This document shows, one piece after another, positions 12,201 to 22,226 of a stretch of 64,000 nt of DNA. Numbering within the stretch: position 1 is the first letter of the stretch; each line of letters begins with the position of its first letter. The notes under the pieces are model-generated. The model was not told the DNA's origin, made no database searches, and saw nothing but the letters and a program-made list of their open reading frames with translations. Origin of the DNA: Membranipora membranacea (taxonomy: Eukaryota; Bryozoa; Gymnolaemata; Cheilostomatida; Membraniporidae); NCBI GenBank assembly GCA_914767715.1, contig OU612066.1, forward strand, positions 33,890,283-33,954,282, given 5' to 3'. The position numbers were made by a program, and so were the translations under genes.

Positions 12201-13170
12201 CAAGAAAACACAGCTCATTTAGTTCACCCTCTCAGAACCAAAATATGTTGATCACTTTAGAATGAATGGTCAGCCTATAACCTCTGTAGAGTCGGCCAAA
12301 CTGTCAGGTGTGACAATCGATAGATGTATGACGTTTGGTGAGCATATCGACAAAGTATGCTCAAACATGGAGAGCCGATTGTATGGTATGCGCGCTCTAA
12401 AGCGCTTTGGTCTCAACCGTAATGGGCTCATAACATACTATACTGCAATATCCGTTCTGCTCTAACCTATGCTTGTCCAGTCTGGTCGTCGCTAATATCT
12501 GACAATCTAATGGATAAGGTTGTACAAGTAGAACGAAAAGCTCTGAAGGTCATCTATCCCGATCTCAGCTATGACGCAGCTATCTGTGAGTGTGGTATGC
12601 CACCTATCGAGCTATTCATGCAACACCAATGCTCTAAGCTGATATTACGGATCCGTAAACAAGACACCCACCCACTAAACAAGCTGATCATCAGAAAGGA
12701 GAGCAGAAGTACCCGTGTATCTTGTGACATTCATATGCCTGTTTGCAGGACTACAAAACTGCAAAATTTTATAATTTGTCTAAGGTGTTACAATGCCTTA
12801 CTGTTTGTTTTTACTGACTTATATGTTTTTATTAGAGCCCTGTCTAACTTTTTAATCTTGTAATCTCACTCCAGTGTACCACCCACAAATGGTTTTAGTT
12901 GGAAAAAATAATAAAGCTCAACATCAAAAAGGCAAAATCTTGTCTAAATTCATCCTTTATATTCAAAAGTGAAACACACAGGGGAGGGGGGATGATGGTG
13001 TGATGATGATTAGTGTCAACATTGATACATTAACAGTCATCTCAGTTACAAAATCTTCTACAAAAACAGTATTATTGCTCTCAATAACAAAAATTAAGCA
13101 TTTTCTTTGAGATTATACGCAAAACATCGTTTTTCAATTTAGTTCAGGTTATTGCAGCCGTGGGGTTGAG
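9261..13170. repeat. Copy 2 of the duplicated block, split by a LINE
   Basis: Positions 9261-9748 match 392-900. Positions 12926-13170 match 905-970 and then 1211-1365. Between them lies about 3.2 kb of non-LTR retrotransposon that is absent from copy 1. Small differences such as TTGAAAAAAAAACAGTAAC near 9706 versus the longer text in copy 1 show the two copies have diverged. Confidence 0.8.
9749..12925 (+). mobile_element. Non-LTR retrotransposon (LINE), decayed, endonuclease plus reverse transcriptase
   Basis: An apurinic-type endonuclease domain (from about 10200) shows NCRSL, the catalytic CLTETW, GGGVAIYL and VGDFN motifs. The reverse transcriptase follows, with SDYRPISLL, STTDALLD, FVDMSKAFD, GAPQGTKLGPWLW and the catalytic YADD at 12079-12090. 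A C-terminal stretch (to about 12860) resembles the thumb and tail of Jockey/CR1-like LINEs. The coding frame is broken by a stop at 10722, a shift near 11240-11270, a stop at 12220 and a shift near 12465-12510. A short 5' open frame (9751-9975) leads into the endonuclease. The 3' end is AATAATAAAGCTCAACATCAAA with no long poly(A). The element is dead for its own movement; its clade is uncertain. Confidence 0.9.
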
Positions 13171-13674
13171 GTGCAGAGTCAAAGCTTATACCTTGGATTT
13201 TCATTATTGAGTATGTTGCCTACTGGTGAAGTTAATTGCATCTTGATTCGTCTCTTGTGGTGCCAGGGTTGTCTGCTATTTTAAAGTATACCCAAAGGCA
13301 AATTAGGAATGAAATGAAACTGAGACAGTGGAATTTAAAACAAATTGCTCTTTCTTTTACTCATTGATTGCAATTTTTGTGGTCCTCATTCTGGTTCAAC
13401 AGAGTTGTCTACACATCTCACAGTCACATCAAAGCAGATAATAGAATCCATTGTTATCAGGTAACAAGAAAGCAGAAATTCTGAAGCAAGAGTAATTTTT
13501 GCTAACTAACAGTAAATGTCAAGACACATGACTGCCATTATGTTGTGCCATTAGTTTTTCAAACTATAAGTTTCTCTGCATTGAGAGTTTATGAGAAGGG
13601 GCAGACAATCTTGAGTTTTAGTTGAATGTAAACCTTCCACAAGGCGCAGCGCGATATATTTTCAGTCTCTCAAT

Positions 13675-14115
13675 GCATATATCAGGCATACAATGTTTGG
13701 CATCATACCAGATCCCTTACATCCCCATTTACCTCTATATTTTGGGTAAAAGTATTTTTGTTGATGGTGCTTGGTTTGCAGGGGGGGGGGGGTATGAGTG
13801 TGCAGTTAAGAAAACAATCGTCCTCGGGTGGGCTTGAACCACCAACCTTTCGATTAACCGTCGAACGCGCTAACCGATTGCGCCACGAAGACCTGGTTGG
13901 TGTGTCCAATTCTCCCATTTTTCGGAGTTCAGGGGGAGACACCAGCATAATCCCCGCTTCAGGGGTCCTAGAAGTGATAAATCGCCTCAAGATATGAATA
14001 TTCAGAATTATCAACCTCCTACCTACACTCTGATACCTGTCTCAGATCTGTCAGATAATAATTGATGATTTGATGTGCTCACGACCATGTGCCGGTTTTG
14101 TTGCTTATCCTGCAA
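13675..14115 (-). repeat. Most complete copy of the tRNA-Asn-bearing repeat
   Basis: The plus strand runs from ATCAGGCATACAATGTTTGG through a G11 run at about 13781-13791, the tRNA (13819-13892) and then the CTCAAGATATGAAT and GTCTCAGATCTGTCAG module to GTGCCGGTTTTGTTGC. Both flanks recur around the broken tRNA copies near 8 kb. The whole unit, not just the tRNA, is therefore what has been copied. Confidence 0.8.
13819..13892 (-). tRNA. tRNA-Asn-like gene (anticodon GTT, loop altered)
   Basis: On the minus strand the acceptor arm GTCTTCG pairs with CGAGGAC (one G-T wobble). The D region is TGGCGCAATCGGTTAGCGC, as in eukaryotic tRNA-Asn. The T arm is GGTGG around TTCAAGC, and TTTT follows 6 bases after the 3' end. 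The anticodon stem is TTCGA/TCGAA with loop CGGTTAA, so the anticodon is GTT. The usual T at position 33 is G here. The innermost stem pair is A-T where tRNA-Asn usually has G-C. It could be a functional variant or a recently decayed member of the repeat family. Confidence 0.65.
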
Positions 14116-15411
14116 TTACATATCACTTAAAGATCAGTATCACAGTGATATAAAAAAAGGGAAGTCTGCGGCTACTTGTTGACTTCTTGTAGTGATAAAT
14201 TTTAAAACAAAAATTGTGTCTAGTTGTTTTGAAATGTGATTGATCTTCTGCTGCAATCTTAATAATGATATAAAAGGGGAATTAGAGACAACCAGCTAGT
14301 ATTAATCATCATTTGGAAATCAGTTGAATTTGAAGTTTAACTTTCAAATATATATGCTGGATATTTGAAGGTCGGATCACATACCTGGCCAACACAGCAG
14401 CTCCTTACAAAAACTGGGTAAAGTCATCAATGGTGTTATCCACTATTGTAAAATGTTTCCTGACACTGGAACATTATTTATTTTGAACTTATGTGGAAAG
14501 GAATGGTAATTAAAAGTATTTTGAAGTGGTAGGAGGTTGGCATTGCGCTAGGCCCCATGAATACCTCATAGCTCCTAAATGAGATGGGAGGAAAATTTCT
14601 AAAACCATACATAATTTAACCCAGAAGTACTCTGAATTTTCTAAATATAAAAATATTGCATAAGTACTGCAGCACTAGCTGCCAGACTATATATTGCTGT
14701 GGTCCTTCCCAAGACTTTGAAACTGGACGAAACTGATACATTTCTGTCCCTCATTCCATCTTTAAAGCTGGATATCTGGAACAAATCTACATCAGTTTTT
14801 ATTGCTCCATAAAACAACAGTGATATAATCAAAGATGGGAAAGTGGCAAAGAAAAGTTTGAATCAAAGGCCCATCGTATGACGTTTCCTTTTTATGAAAT
14901 TACGAGACAGCTTGTATAAATAATAAATAATGCACATTCAGCTTGATTATACAATTTTTCAGCAGATAATATCTACCCACCTCTCTTTCACAGACTTGGT
15001 TTCACCAGAAGATAAGAAGATAAGCGATAACAGATATTTGACAAATTGACAACAGATGATGTTAAAAGGTGCATGTTGAGGTGTAGCAGGGGAAAGCAGT
15101 GCAAAATTTGACTGTTGTTAGAATGATGCTTAAAGATGTTTTGTTACCTTTTTTCATGGTGTGCTGGTTTCTTTTGTGCACTGTGCTATGAGCCTCATGA
15201 AAGTTCTATTGTTCATTATCATCATGGGAATGGGTTCTAGCAGATTCACATAATTTGGTAAGCGCAAGCCTGAAGTGGGTGATCTGGAATGTATCATCAG
15301 ACTGTGCTTGCCAAAACTAAGAATAACAGGCTATTTTAGCTATTCCTCCCAATATTATCATGCTGAGACATTACAGATGTCTACTGAATTTTAATGACAA
15401 TATGACATCAA

Positions 15412-16387
15412 TTAATGTCCGATTATTTCAATTTCATTGAAATATTGTGTTACACTTGCAGTGTAGCTGACTTTAACATTACTCCCAACTATCAGCTGAT
15501 TACAGTTTATCCTGTCTATGTCAAGGATCTCTCCCTCTCTTAATGTACAGTGGTTATAGCCTGCTGGGTTACCAGTCGAAGCTATCTCGATCAGCATGTC
15601 TTTGCAGATCTTACCACCTGACGATGATAGTTGTAAATAAAAATAAATCTGTTGCGCAATGAAAATTCAGCCCTAGTCAAACAGAAGACATTTTTTATTA
15701 ATTGCTTAGACATCGAAAGTCAAATTGCAAATATGCATTGGATATCATACTTTGCTGGCTCAAACAGTAGGTGCTCTCAACCTCAAAGGTTGGGCAACAA
15801 GGAATATAACATACAAAGGCTTCTGCTTGCAAAACACACTGCCTTTTGATGTTATCAGCTTTTCTTCCAAGTTTATTTAAAGGCGCATCTTAATCTGGTT
15901 TACCCAAATAATTCTGCTTCATTCAGTTTCAATAGTGTTTCGCAACATTATTTTTTTTCGTTATCTTACAGTCAACCATATGAAGCAGATAGAATTGGGG
16001 AAAAGTCAATATCACAAGACCAGAGGTGCGTCAAACAAACCACTCTTGTTGCTTGCCAAACTATTATATGACTTGTTTAATAATTCACTTTTTTTATTCT
16101 CATCCACCATTTACCATCTTACAATGTTTTACTTTTAACTTACAAATCTTGTAAATTTTGCCATGTTTTCACTTACTTTGCTGTCCCCAGGTGTAAATTT
16201 TCACAGCTTCCACGCAATAATCTGATTCCGAATCTATCACCAACCAAGGGTTAGGTGGTACAAGTGCAACAAGTGACTGATACTCATCATCACCATCTCT
16301 TGGGTCATAAATACAATCAACACCTTTGTGAGCTCCATACCATCCAGCGCCATAATTGTCAACATATTCTTCACTGTTAGTAGCTGG
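15412..16387 (-). CDS. Last two exons of a discoidin / F-type-lectin-like domain protein
   Basis: Exon 16177-16387 opens with PATNS and continues NYGAGWYGAHKGVDCIYD, DGDDEYQSL, NPWLVIDSESDYCVEAVKIYTW. Its donor is GTAAGT, leaving one base of a codon. Exon 15412-15617 has acceptor CGTCAG and joins in frame to give CKDMLIEI ... INCNQLIVGSNVKVSY ... FNEIEIIGH and a TAA stop. Together they give about 137 residues, the size of one F5/8-type-C or F-type (fucolectin) galactose-binding-like domain. The order is right too: KPATxS start, DG loop, NPWLVID strand, VKIY strand, cysteine pair, EIEIIGH end. Such domains bind sugars or membranes outside the cell; that role is inferred from the family. Upstream exons (signal peptide, remaining start) were not found. 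Confidence 0.65.
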
Positions 16388-16524
16388 CTTGCCCACAAAT
16401 TATATGCCAAAATCACTATGGTGTTAATGTCTATTGTCAGTACTTATCTGCTCACTGATATAATATAACATCAAATTAAACTTTCTATCATTTTCGCTCT
16501 CCTGTTCAAAGTCCTTCTTGCACT

Positions 16525-16591
16525 CATTCTAGTTGGCCAATCAGAAATACTATTGTAATACAATAGTATTTCTGATTGGCCAACTAGAATG
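16525..16591. repeat. Perfect inverted repeat, 33 bp arms with 1 base spacer
   Basis: CATTCTAGTTGGCCAATCAG and its continuation to 16557 is followed, after one base, by its exact reverse complement at 16559-16591. Further degenerate copies of the same words (GAGTGGCCAATTATG, GACCAATG, CCTAGAATCTTT) follow to about 16715. Each contains a CCAAT core. It sits about 140 bases beyond the 5' side of the lectin-like exons, so a regulatory role is possible but not shown. Confidence 0.9.
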
Positions 16592-16719
16592 TGCTTGACC
16601 AATGTGAGGCAACCTAGAATCTTTTACAAATAGCATTTCTGAGTGGCCAATTATGTGACCAATCAGTAGTGTGCATTTACCTTTTTGACCAATGGGAGGC
16701 GACCTAGAATCTTTAGCCC

Positions 16720-19383
16720 TTACTGATCTCTAGGATATTTTTTTGGCTCATATCAATATAGTTGAACACAATAAAGTAAGAGAACATTTGTATGGCAGGA
16801 GTCCTTGGCTTGAGAGAGAATTGTTTGATGTCAATAAAGTCGCTGTTAAGGTTGGTGCTGCACAAGGTGACACAAAGTGACATGTGTATTCACACTACCT
16901 ACATCAGAAGATGCTAGCAAACACTGAATTTCCATACATTAAATATTAAAAAATATGAAATAAAATAGCATGTTCCTCCACTTGAGTTCAGGGTTCATAG
17001 ATGCGATAAAAAAATATTTTAAACCAAGCTGTTTTGTAGGGCTAAAATTATAAAATAAAAAAACACCTCCCTCCACCTTCAAATCATCATAATTTCATCT
17101 AGATCAAGGTATTAATCTTGAGTGGCCTTATCCTTATGATTTTGTAAAATTTCAAACTGTAAATTATTCACTCTTTATTTGTAGCTTTCCTGGTGAATTA
17201 CTGACAGATTTAATGTAAATACGTTTAACACCACACCCTAGCTGGATTTGCTATGCATATATATTTCAGGTAAAACAACACTTTGAGAATGTCTTATAAG
17301 GCACTGGATATGTGTCTCTTTATTTATGTTTGTTTCTCATGAACACAAAACAGAAGTTTTGTGGACTGCTCACCCTTGCATTTAGCAAGATTACCATCAA
17401 ACTATCCCATTTTATTTTATTAAGTTCTGATTGATAATGTTTACCATGAACTAACTGCATGCTTAGCTGCATTCCTAACTAAGGTCGCAGGAATGATCGA
17501 GCAAGCAATCAACCTTGCTATAAAAGTAACAGCATTAATCTTTCAAATCACAAAGAAAAACACAATACTTGTATTCGGAGCTGTCTTCTTTGAATTGTCT
17601 CCACTTGATATTTTTGAGCCAATAAACCTCACTTGGCATTTTGTCAGCCAGTGTGGCTAGCTTCAATTGTTCGTTATTCCAACCTGAAGATTTTGTTTGC
17701 TCCAATTTACTATGTTTCTCACCATACATAACTACTACTATAATTCTCACCGTACAATCACCACTACAGTAACTAGCTGGAATATTATCGTCAACACAAT
17801 AGACGTAAGTTAATTGTTACTACAGCGCTATTTTGTGTATCATGCAAAGACCCTGTCGTTAATCTTGAATTCGATTAAGCTTCAGATATTTCATGGCCCT
17901 ATCTCATAGCTATTACTGTACCTACACTTTTGCACCGTAAATATAAGCTATTTATCGGAACTACATTGGTCTGAGTCAACTATTACTGTTGGTTACCCAG
18001 CCTCTGCGATAGCAACAATGGCAGATTAGCATATACATCACTTACATATCCCAGAACTTTAGATGCCATGACCGGCGCTTACTTTATATTTGATTAATTA
18101 CAAGTAATCTGTATTTTGTTAAGCAGATGTGTTGATGAGACAGTTATGGCAGAAAGATGCTTTTGTAATTCGTAGAAGTTAGCATTTGTATCAAAATAAT
18201 AATGTAGTAGCCAATAGAGAGCATGGTAAGATTATAAGAAAAAAATTAAGTAAACAAGGTAATTTTAATTTTAAATTCCGGTTTTGGTTTCTATATGTGT
18301 GTAAAAGTTAATTGATAATACCCTCGTGTATGTATTTGTCTCAGTTGGGCATCCCTCATTCGAAAAATTGTCGAAAGTTAGTCATAACTCCCTAGGAGTT
18401 GTGCTGACATGTAACAGTAGAATATGACTCAAAATATTACCCATAATGCATTTCGGTATGACAAAATTTCTTTCAGTTGCTGCTGTCAGGGACTAAAAAT
18501 GTCCTTATTTAATGGCTGATGTACATCTCAAATAATTTGTTTTTGGACACCTATTCAATCAAGGTGTTTAGTATGACAGTCATATAGATGCTCTTGTGTG
18601 GAAATTGTTGATTTAGATACAGACTACAAGCCCTCATGTGTTTAAGTTCAGATCATTATGTGTATAACAGTTTTATGTGAAACTGAAACACTGATCATCA
18701 GATAAGTATAGCATAGCCCAGTATTGTATTTTATTAAAGGGCAACCAAGGTTTCGTAGCAACGCATTAATGGGTAGTAAATAATGTGCTAGACAGCATCA
18801 GCTTTCTGCATTATGCGATGCAAAACTCAAACTAGTTGCTGACTCTAATCTGGGTAACAATTCAGTTTAGGGGAGGTTCCAAGACATTGATGCAATGATG
18901 ATAGAGCACAGGCTAAATAATAACAGGAACAGTAAACTGCTCTGTGGTATTCTATTTTAGCTGAGTTTGAGTACCTGATGGATGAAATGTTTCACAAGAA
19001 TTCTGGCTGAACAATCATCCGAATTAGATTTTGTCTCTTTTTCCTATGCAGAAGGTGCAATCTGCTATAAATCAATGAGAGGTTGTTTGAAACCCTGGTT
19101 GCCCTTTAAGAGATTTTGTAACTTGATAAAATTTATTACCGAATACCATGACCCAGAATTTTATTTGATTATAAGATTTAATTAACTGATTACATCCATA
19201 ACTAAACAGTATCGACCCTGCATTTAGTCTTATTTACTGATGCTATCAACTGTTAAAACTTGAATGCCAGGCATTGATACAGCATGACTGTGTAGAAAAG
19301 AAGAATGACTCATTGTCAGGCTGATTTAAGTTTTGTTTCATTGCTTTTTGCATTAAATTTCCATCCCAACTGACAGATAATTA
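16720..19383. other. No recognisable gene
   Basis: This is AT-rich sequence with short open frames only. A minus-strand frame of 71 residues at 17535-17750 has an acceptor-like TCTTCAG inside it and codon use that is not obviously random. I recognise no family, and no partner exon was found, so it is not called. Confidence 0.4.
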
Positions 19384-19391
19384 ATAGCACC

Positions 19392-19789
19392 CAGTGGCGT
19401 ATATTAGCACTCACGGCCCACGGATCTCCGTGAGTGGCTGAATAGCTCAGTGTGTAGAGCGTCTGCCTAATAATCACTGATTATAAGACTGTTGTGGGTC
19501 AGTTTTTTCTCAAATGGGTGCTTTATAACTGGAGCATTTTTACCATAATCTTCTACTGCTATTGAGTTGTTTTCTGAAAGTACCCAGCAGCTCAGTGAGC
19601 TATTGAAATACCTCTCTGCTTGCACTATTTTGCTACCGATATGCAAAAATTTCCGTGGTTGGAGGGCGCTTAAGCGCCCCTCCCACACCCTCCCCGCCAC
19701 GCCTACGGCGTTTGGATCGGGCTGCGCCCGATTATTATGCTTATCTCTGAAAAGTCAGTGAGTGAATTTTTTTAGATTATACGCCCCTG
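19392..19789. mobile_element. Non-autonomous hAT-like element (MITE), 398 bp, with 8 bp target duplication
   Basis: The element begins CAGTGGCGTATA and ends TATACGCCCCTG, imperfect terminal inverted repeats of the CAGGGGCGTA type known from hAT elements. It is flanked on both sides by ATAGCACC (19384-19391 and 19790-19797), an exact 8 bp duplication as expected for hAT insertion. Inside, GTGGCTGAATAGCTCAGTG near 19433 is tRNA-like. A GC-rich segment with GCGCTTAAGCGC and GGCGTTTGGATCGGGCTGCG lies at 19667-19735. There is no transposase. Confidence 0.85.
19432..19502 (+). repeat. tRNA-like sequence inside the small hAT element
   Basis: GGCTGAATAGCTCAGTGTGTAGAGCGTCTGCC looks like the 5' half of a tRNA (acceptor, D arm and an A-box-type promoter). 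The anticodon arm is replaced by AATAATCACTGATTATAAG and only part of a T arm (TTGTGGGTC) follows. It is a SINE-like or tRNA-derived remnant, not a working tRNA. Confidence 0.5.
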
Positions 19790-20553
19790 ATAGCACCCTC
19801 ACACAATTTTGTCTCATTTTGAATAACAAGGAGATGACACATTTTTGAAGTAAATTAAGTTTTTACATGGAATCAGCCTGTGTTGCCAAGTATTGATGAG
19901 TTGTAATAAGTATTCCTGATTGCCTATATAGAAATATCCGTCATTCAAGTCCACTACAGATAATGATGTTGTTATTATTTCATTTTCTAAAGGCGTTGGG
20001 ATTTTTTAGTTATAAAACTAACCTTGGTTTAAGTATACAGAGCACGACTAACAACCTATCATTAGATAGAATTTTAAGTTGAAAGCATTATTATATGGTG
20101 ATTGATTTTATTTTATAAATTAACCCTGGTTGTCAGCATTATCACTTTCGAGAATCAACTGATGATAATATGGTTTTGGGTTTTTAATAATGCTTTACCC
20201 CCCCCCCCCTCCTCCTTTGATCTATAATGACCAAACTTCAGAGCGATTGGAGACTACAATAATTACCATATTATATGAATATCCTACGGCATACTGTTCC
20301 TTATCATCTTTTATTGTATCATATCGAGCAAACACTTTGACAGTGCTAATACAGCAGGAATTGCAGCAGCATGGTATCAAAGCTGCAATGCAAACAAAGT
20401 GAGACTGGTGATAATTTGAAATCAACTGAACGTTATAAAATTGTGTATTATTATAACGGCTTTGAATTAAAGCTAAGTGAAAAAGGGGTGAAAAATAAAT
20501 ATGTGAGATAGTCCTTATTTTAATTCTAGTTATGGCGGCCCATAGCACCTTTA

Positions 20554-20706
20554 TTAATGCGCATTAGTTAACATGCTAACTCGCTAACTCGCTAATGCGC
20601 ATTAGTTAACATGCTAACTCACTAACTCGCTAATGCGCATTAGTTAACATGCTAACTCACTAACTCGCTAATGCGCATTAGTTAACATGCTAACTCGCTA
20701 ACTCGC
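20554..20706. repeat. Subterminal tandem repeat, 38 bp unit
   Basis: About four copies of TAATGCGCATTAGTTAACAT followed by GCTAACTCGCTAACTCGC lie directly inside the terminus. GCGC, GTTAAC and the CTAACTCG words make each unit partly self-complementary. The same array occurs at 24515-24630 and, inverted, at 30070-30185. Confidence 0.9.
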
Positions 20707-21255
20707 AGTGTGTTGCTAATTAAACCTGTTTTGGGTAATGACTGTATTATCAAAGATGGGCTTTGTGAAAGGCACTTACACCACTACCATACCTGCCATG
20801 ACCCTGGAACTATTTCAAACTACTTACATGGGAGATTGTGAGATGCCAATTCTTCTTGATCAATCATTGAGTCAATGTCTTAGGTCTGTTGTATTATTAT
20901 TATTTACATCACATGTTGGTCATGTGATCGCACTCTTATGTGGAGGACACAAATGGATTGCGGCTCTTTGGTTTTGGAGTTAGATAGTGAATCACCACGA
21001 GAAGCCTGAAGCAGACAAATTTATTAAGAAACTTATACATAGATAGCTAAATGAGTTAGGCTGGCCAGCTATAAAGAACCACAAGAAGAACACTTACCAG
21101 GTAACATTACTTTACATCAAGGTATCACTCACTCATTTTGGCCAAAGTTGCATGCATGGATAGCCATGGATTTACATGCAACAGCCCATGGGAATGGGTC
21201 TTGATGGATGGCCCTAGCCTAGACTTAGACTGCTCTGCAGTCTTTCTATCCAACC

Positions 21256-21332
21256 CACAGGTCTACTCCAAAACCTGGGATTTTGGCAATGTTTGACATT
21301 GCCAAAATCCCATGTTTTGGAGTAGACCTGTG
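21256..21332. repeat. Hairpin, 37 bp arms, 3 base loop
   Basis: The left arm, from CACAGGTCTACTCC to GGCAATGT (21256-21292), is the reverse complement of 21296-21332 with one mismatch. The corresponding place in the second copy (25197-25310) has a different and longer hairpin built from the same CACAGGTCTACTCC word. Confidence 0.9.
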
Positions 21333-21450
21333 ATCCAACCTGTGTTATTTGAGGTGTGAAAACAGGGTGACTCAAAATTAGTGAATGGAGTTTTGGCAGG
21401 TCTGGTACTTCATTACAGTCAATGTTGTATGACAAATTTCCATCAATCAT

Positions 21451-21642
21451 TTCTAAAAATGCGCAGTTCTAAGAATGCGCAGTTCTAAAAATGCGCAGTT
21501 CTAAAAATGCGCAGTTCTAAGAATGCGCAGTTTTAAGAATGTGCAGTTCTAAGAATGCGCAGTTCTAGAAATGCGCAGTTATAACAATGCGCATTTCTAA
21601 CGATGCGCAGTTCTAGCAATGCGCATTTATAATAATGTGCAG
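21451..21642. repeat. Minisatellite, 16 bp unit GCGCAGTTCTAAGAAT
   Basis: About 12 head-to-tail copies with small changes at the TTCTAA position (TTTTAAG, TTATAAC, TTCTAGC). The same array with more copies lies at 25401-25631. It is part of the transposon, not of a host gene. Confidence 0.9.
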
Positions 21643-22226
21643 TGTAAACAAGTCCTATAACGCAAAAATCTTTTGTATACTTTTCATTCAGTGATTACTT
21701 TAATACGTATTTTGGTTTCTCACCTTATTCATGTTACTGTCATCTCAAGTGGATCACCCTATTCTTTCAAAGAGTAGACAACTCTCCTTAAGTTGCCATA
21801 CCTTTAGATTTTGAGTGACATATGATGTGATATTATATCTTGGTTATAAAATTATGATGGCTAATTTAGTCCAGCTCCAAACCTCATATTACGTTTGTCT
21901 TGGTTTGATATATTGTTCCAATGTTCCGGGACCTAAATTGTTTCCGCTTACGGTTTTAATATAATCTTTTATAGATATTCCATACTATGTCTCCCTTACA
22001 TTAATCTTTGATAATCTTTTTCCCACAGTGAAACCGCTGCCTATAGTGTAGTGACTAGCCTACAGATCTGATGGGTTAGTCCAGTACATAAAACATGTCT
22101 ATATACTTTGGTCGTAATATGAAGAGAGAGTATCCAAGACTGCACCAATCTGCACAACACTTGTACAGTTTCTTCTCACAACGGGGAGAATTCTCCCTGC
22201 TCCAAAGCTAAATAATAATACTTTAG

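Larger units (their letters stand above)
20531..22226. mobile_element. Left part of a long-TIR transposon (truncated copy)
   Basis: It begins TATGGCGGCCCATAGCACC, the same terminus as the element at 24491, and matches 24491-26190 closely and in order up to GCTCCAAAGCTAAATAAT. It then departs into unrelated sequence with no right terminus of its own. It contains the 38 bp tandem array, a hairpin and the 16 bp minisatellite described separately. An open frame at 20738-20983 corresponds to one at 24649 in the other copy but resembles no family I know. Confidence 0.8.

Noticed and set aside
17535-17750. 71-residue minus-strand open frame upstream of the lectin-like exons
   Set aside because: An internal acceptor-like site exists, but no matching donor exon or family was found.
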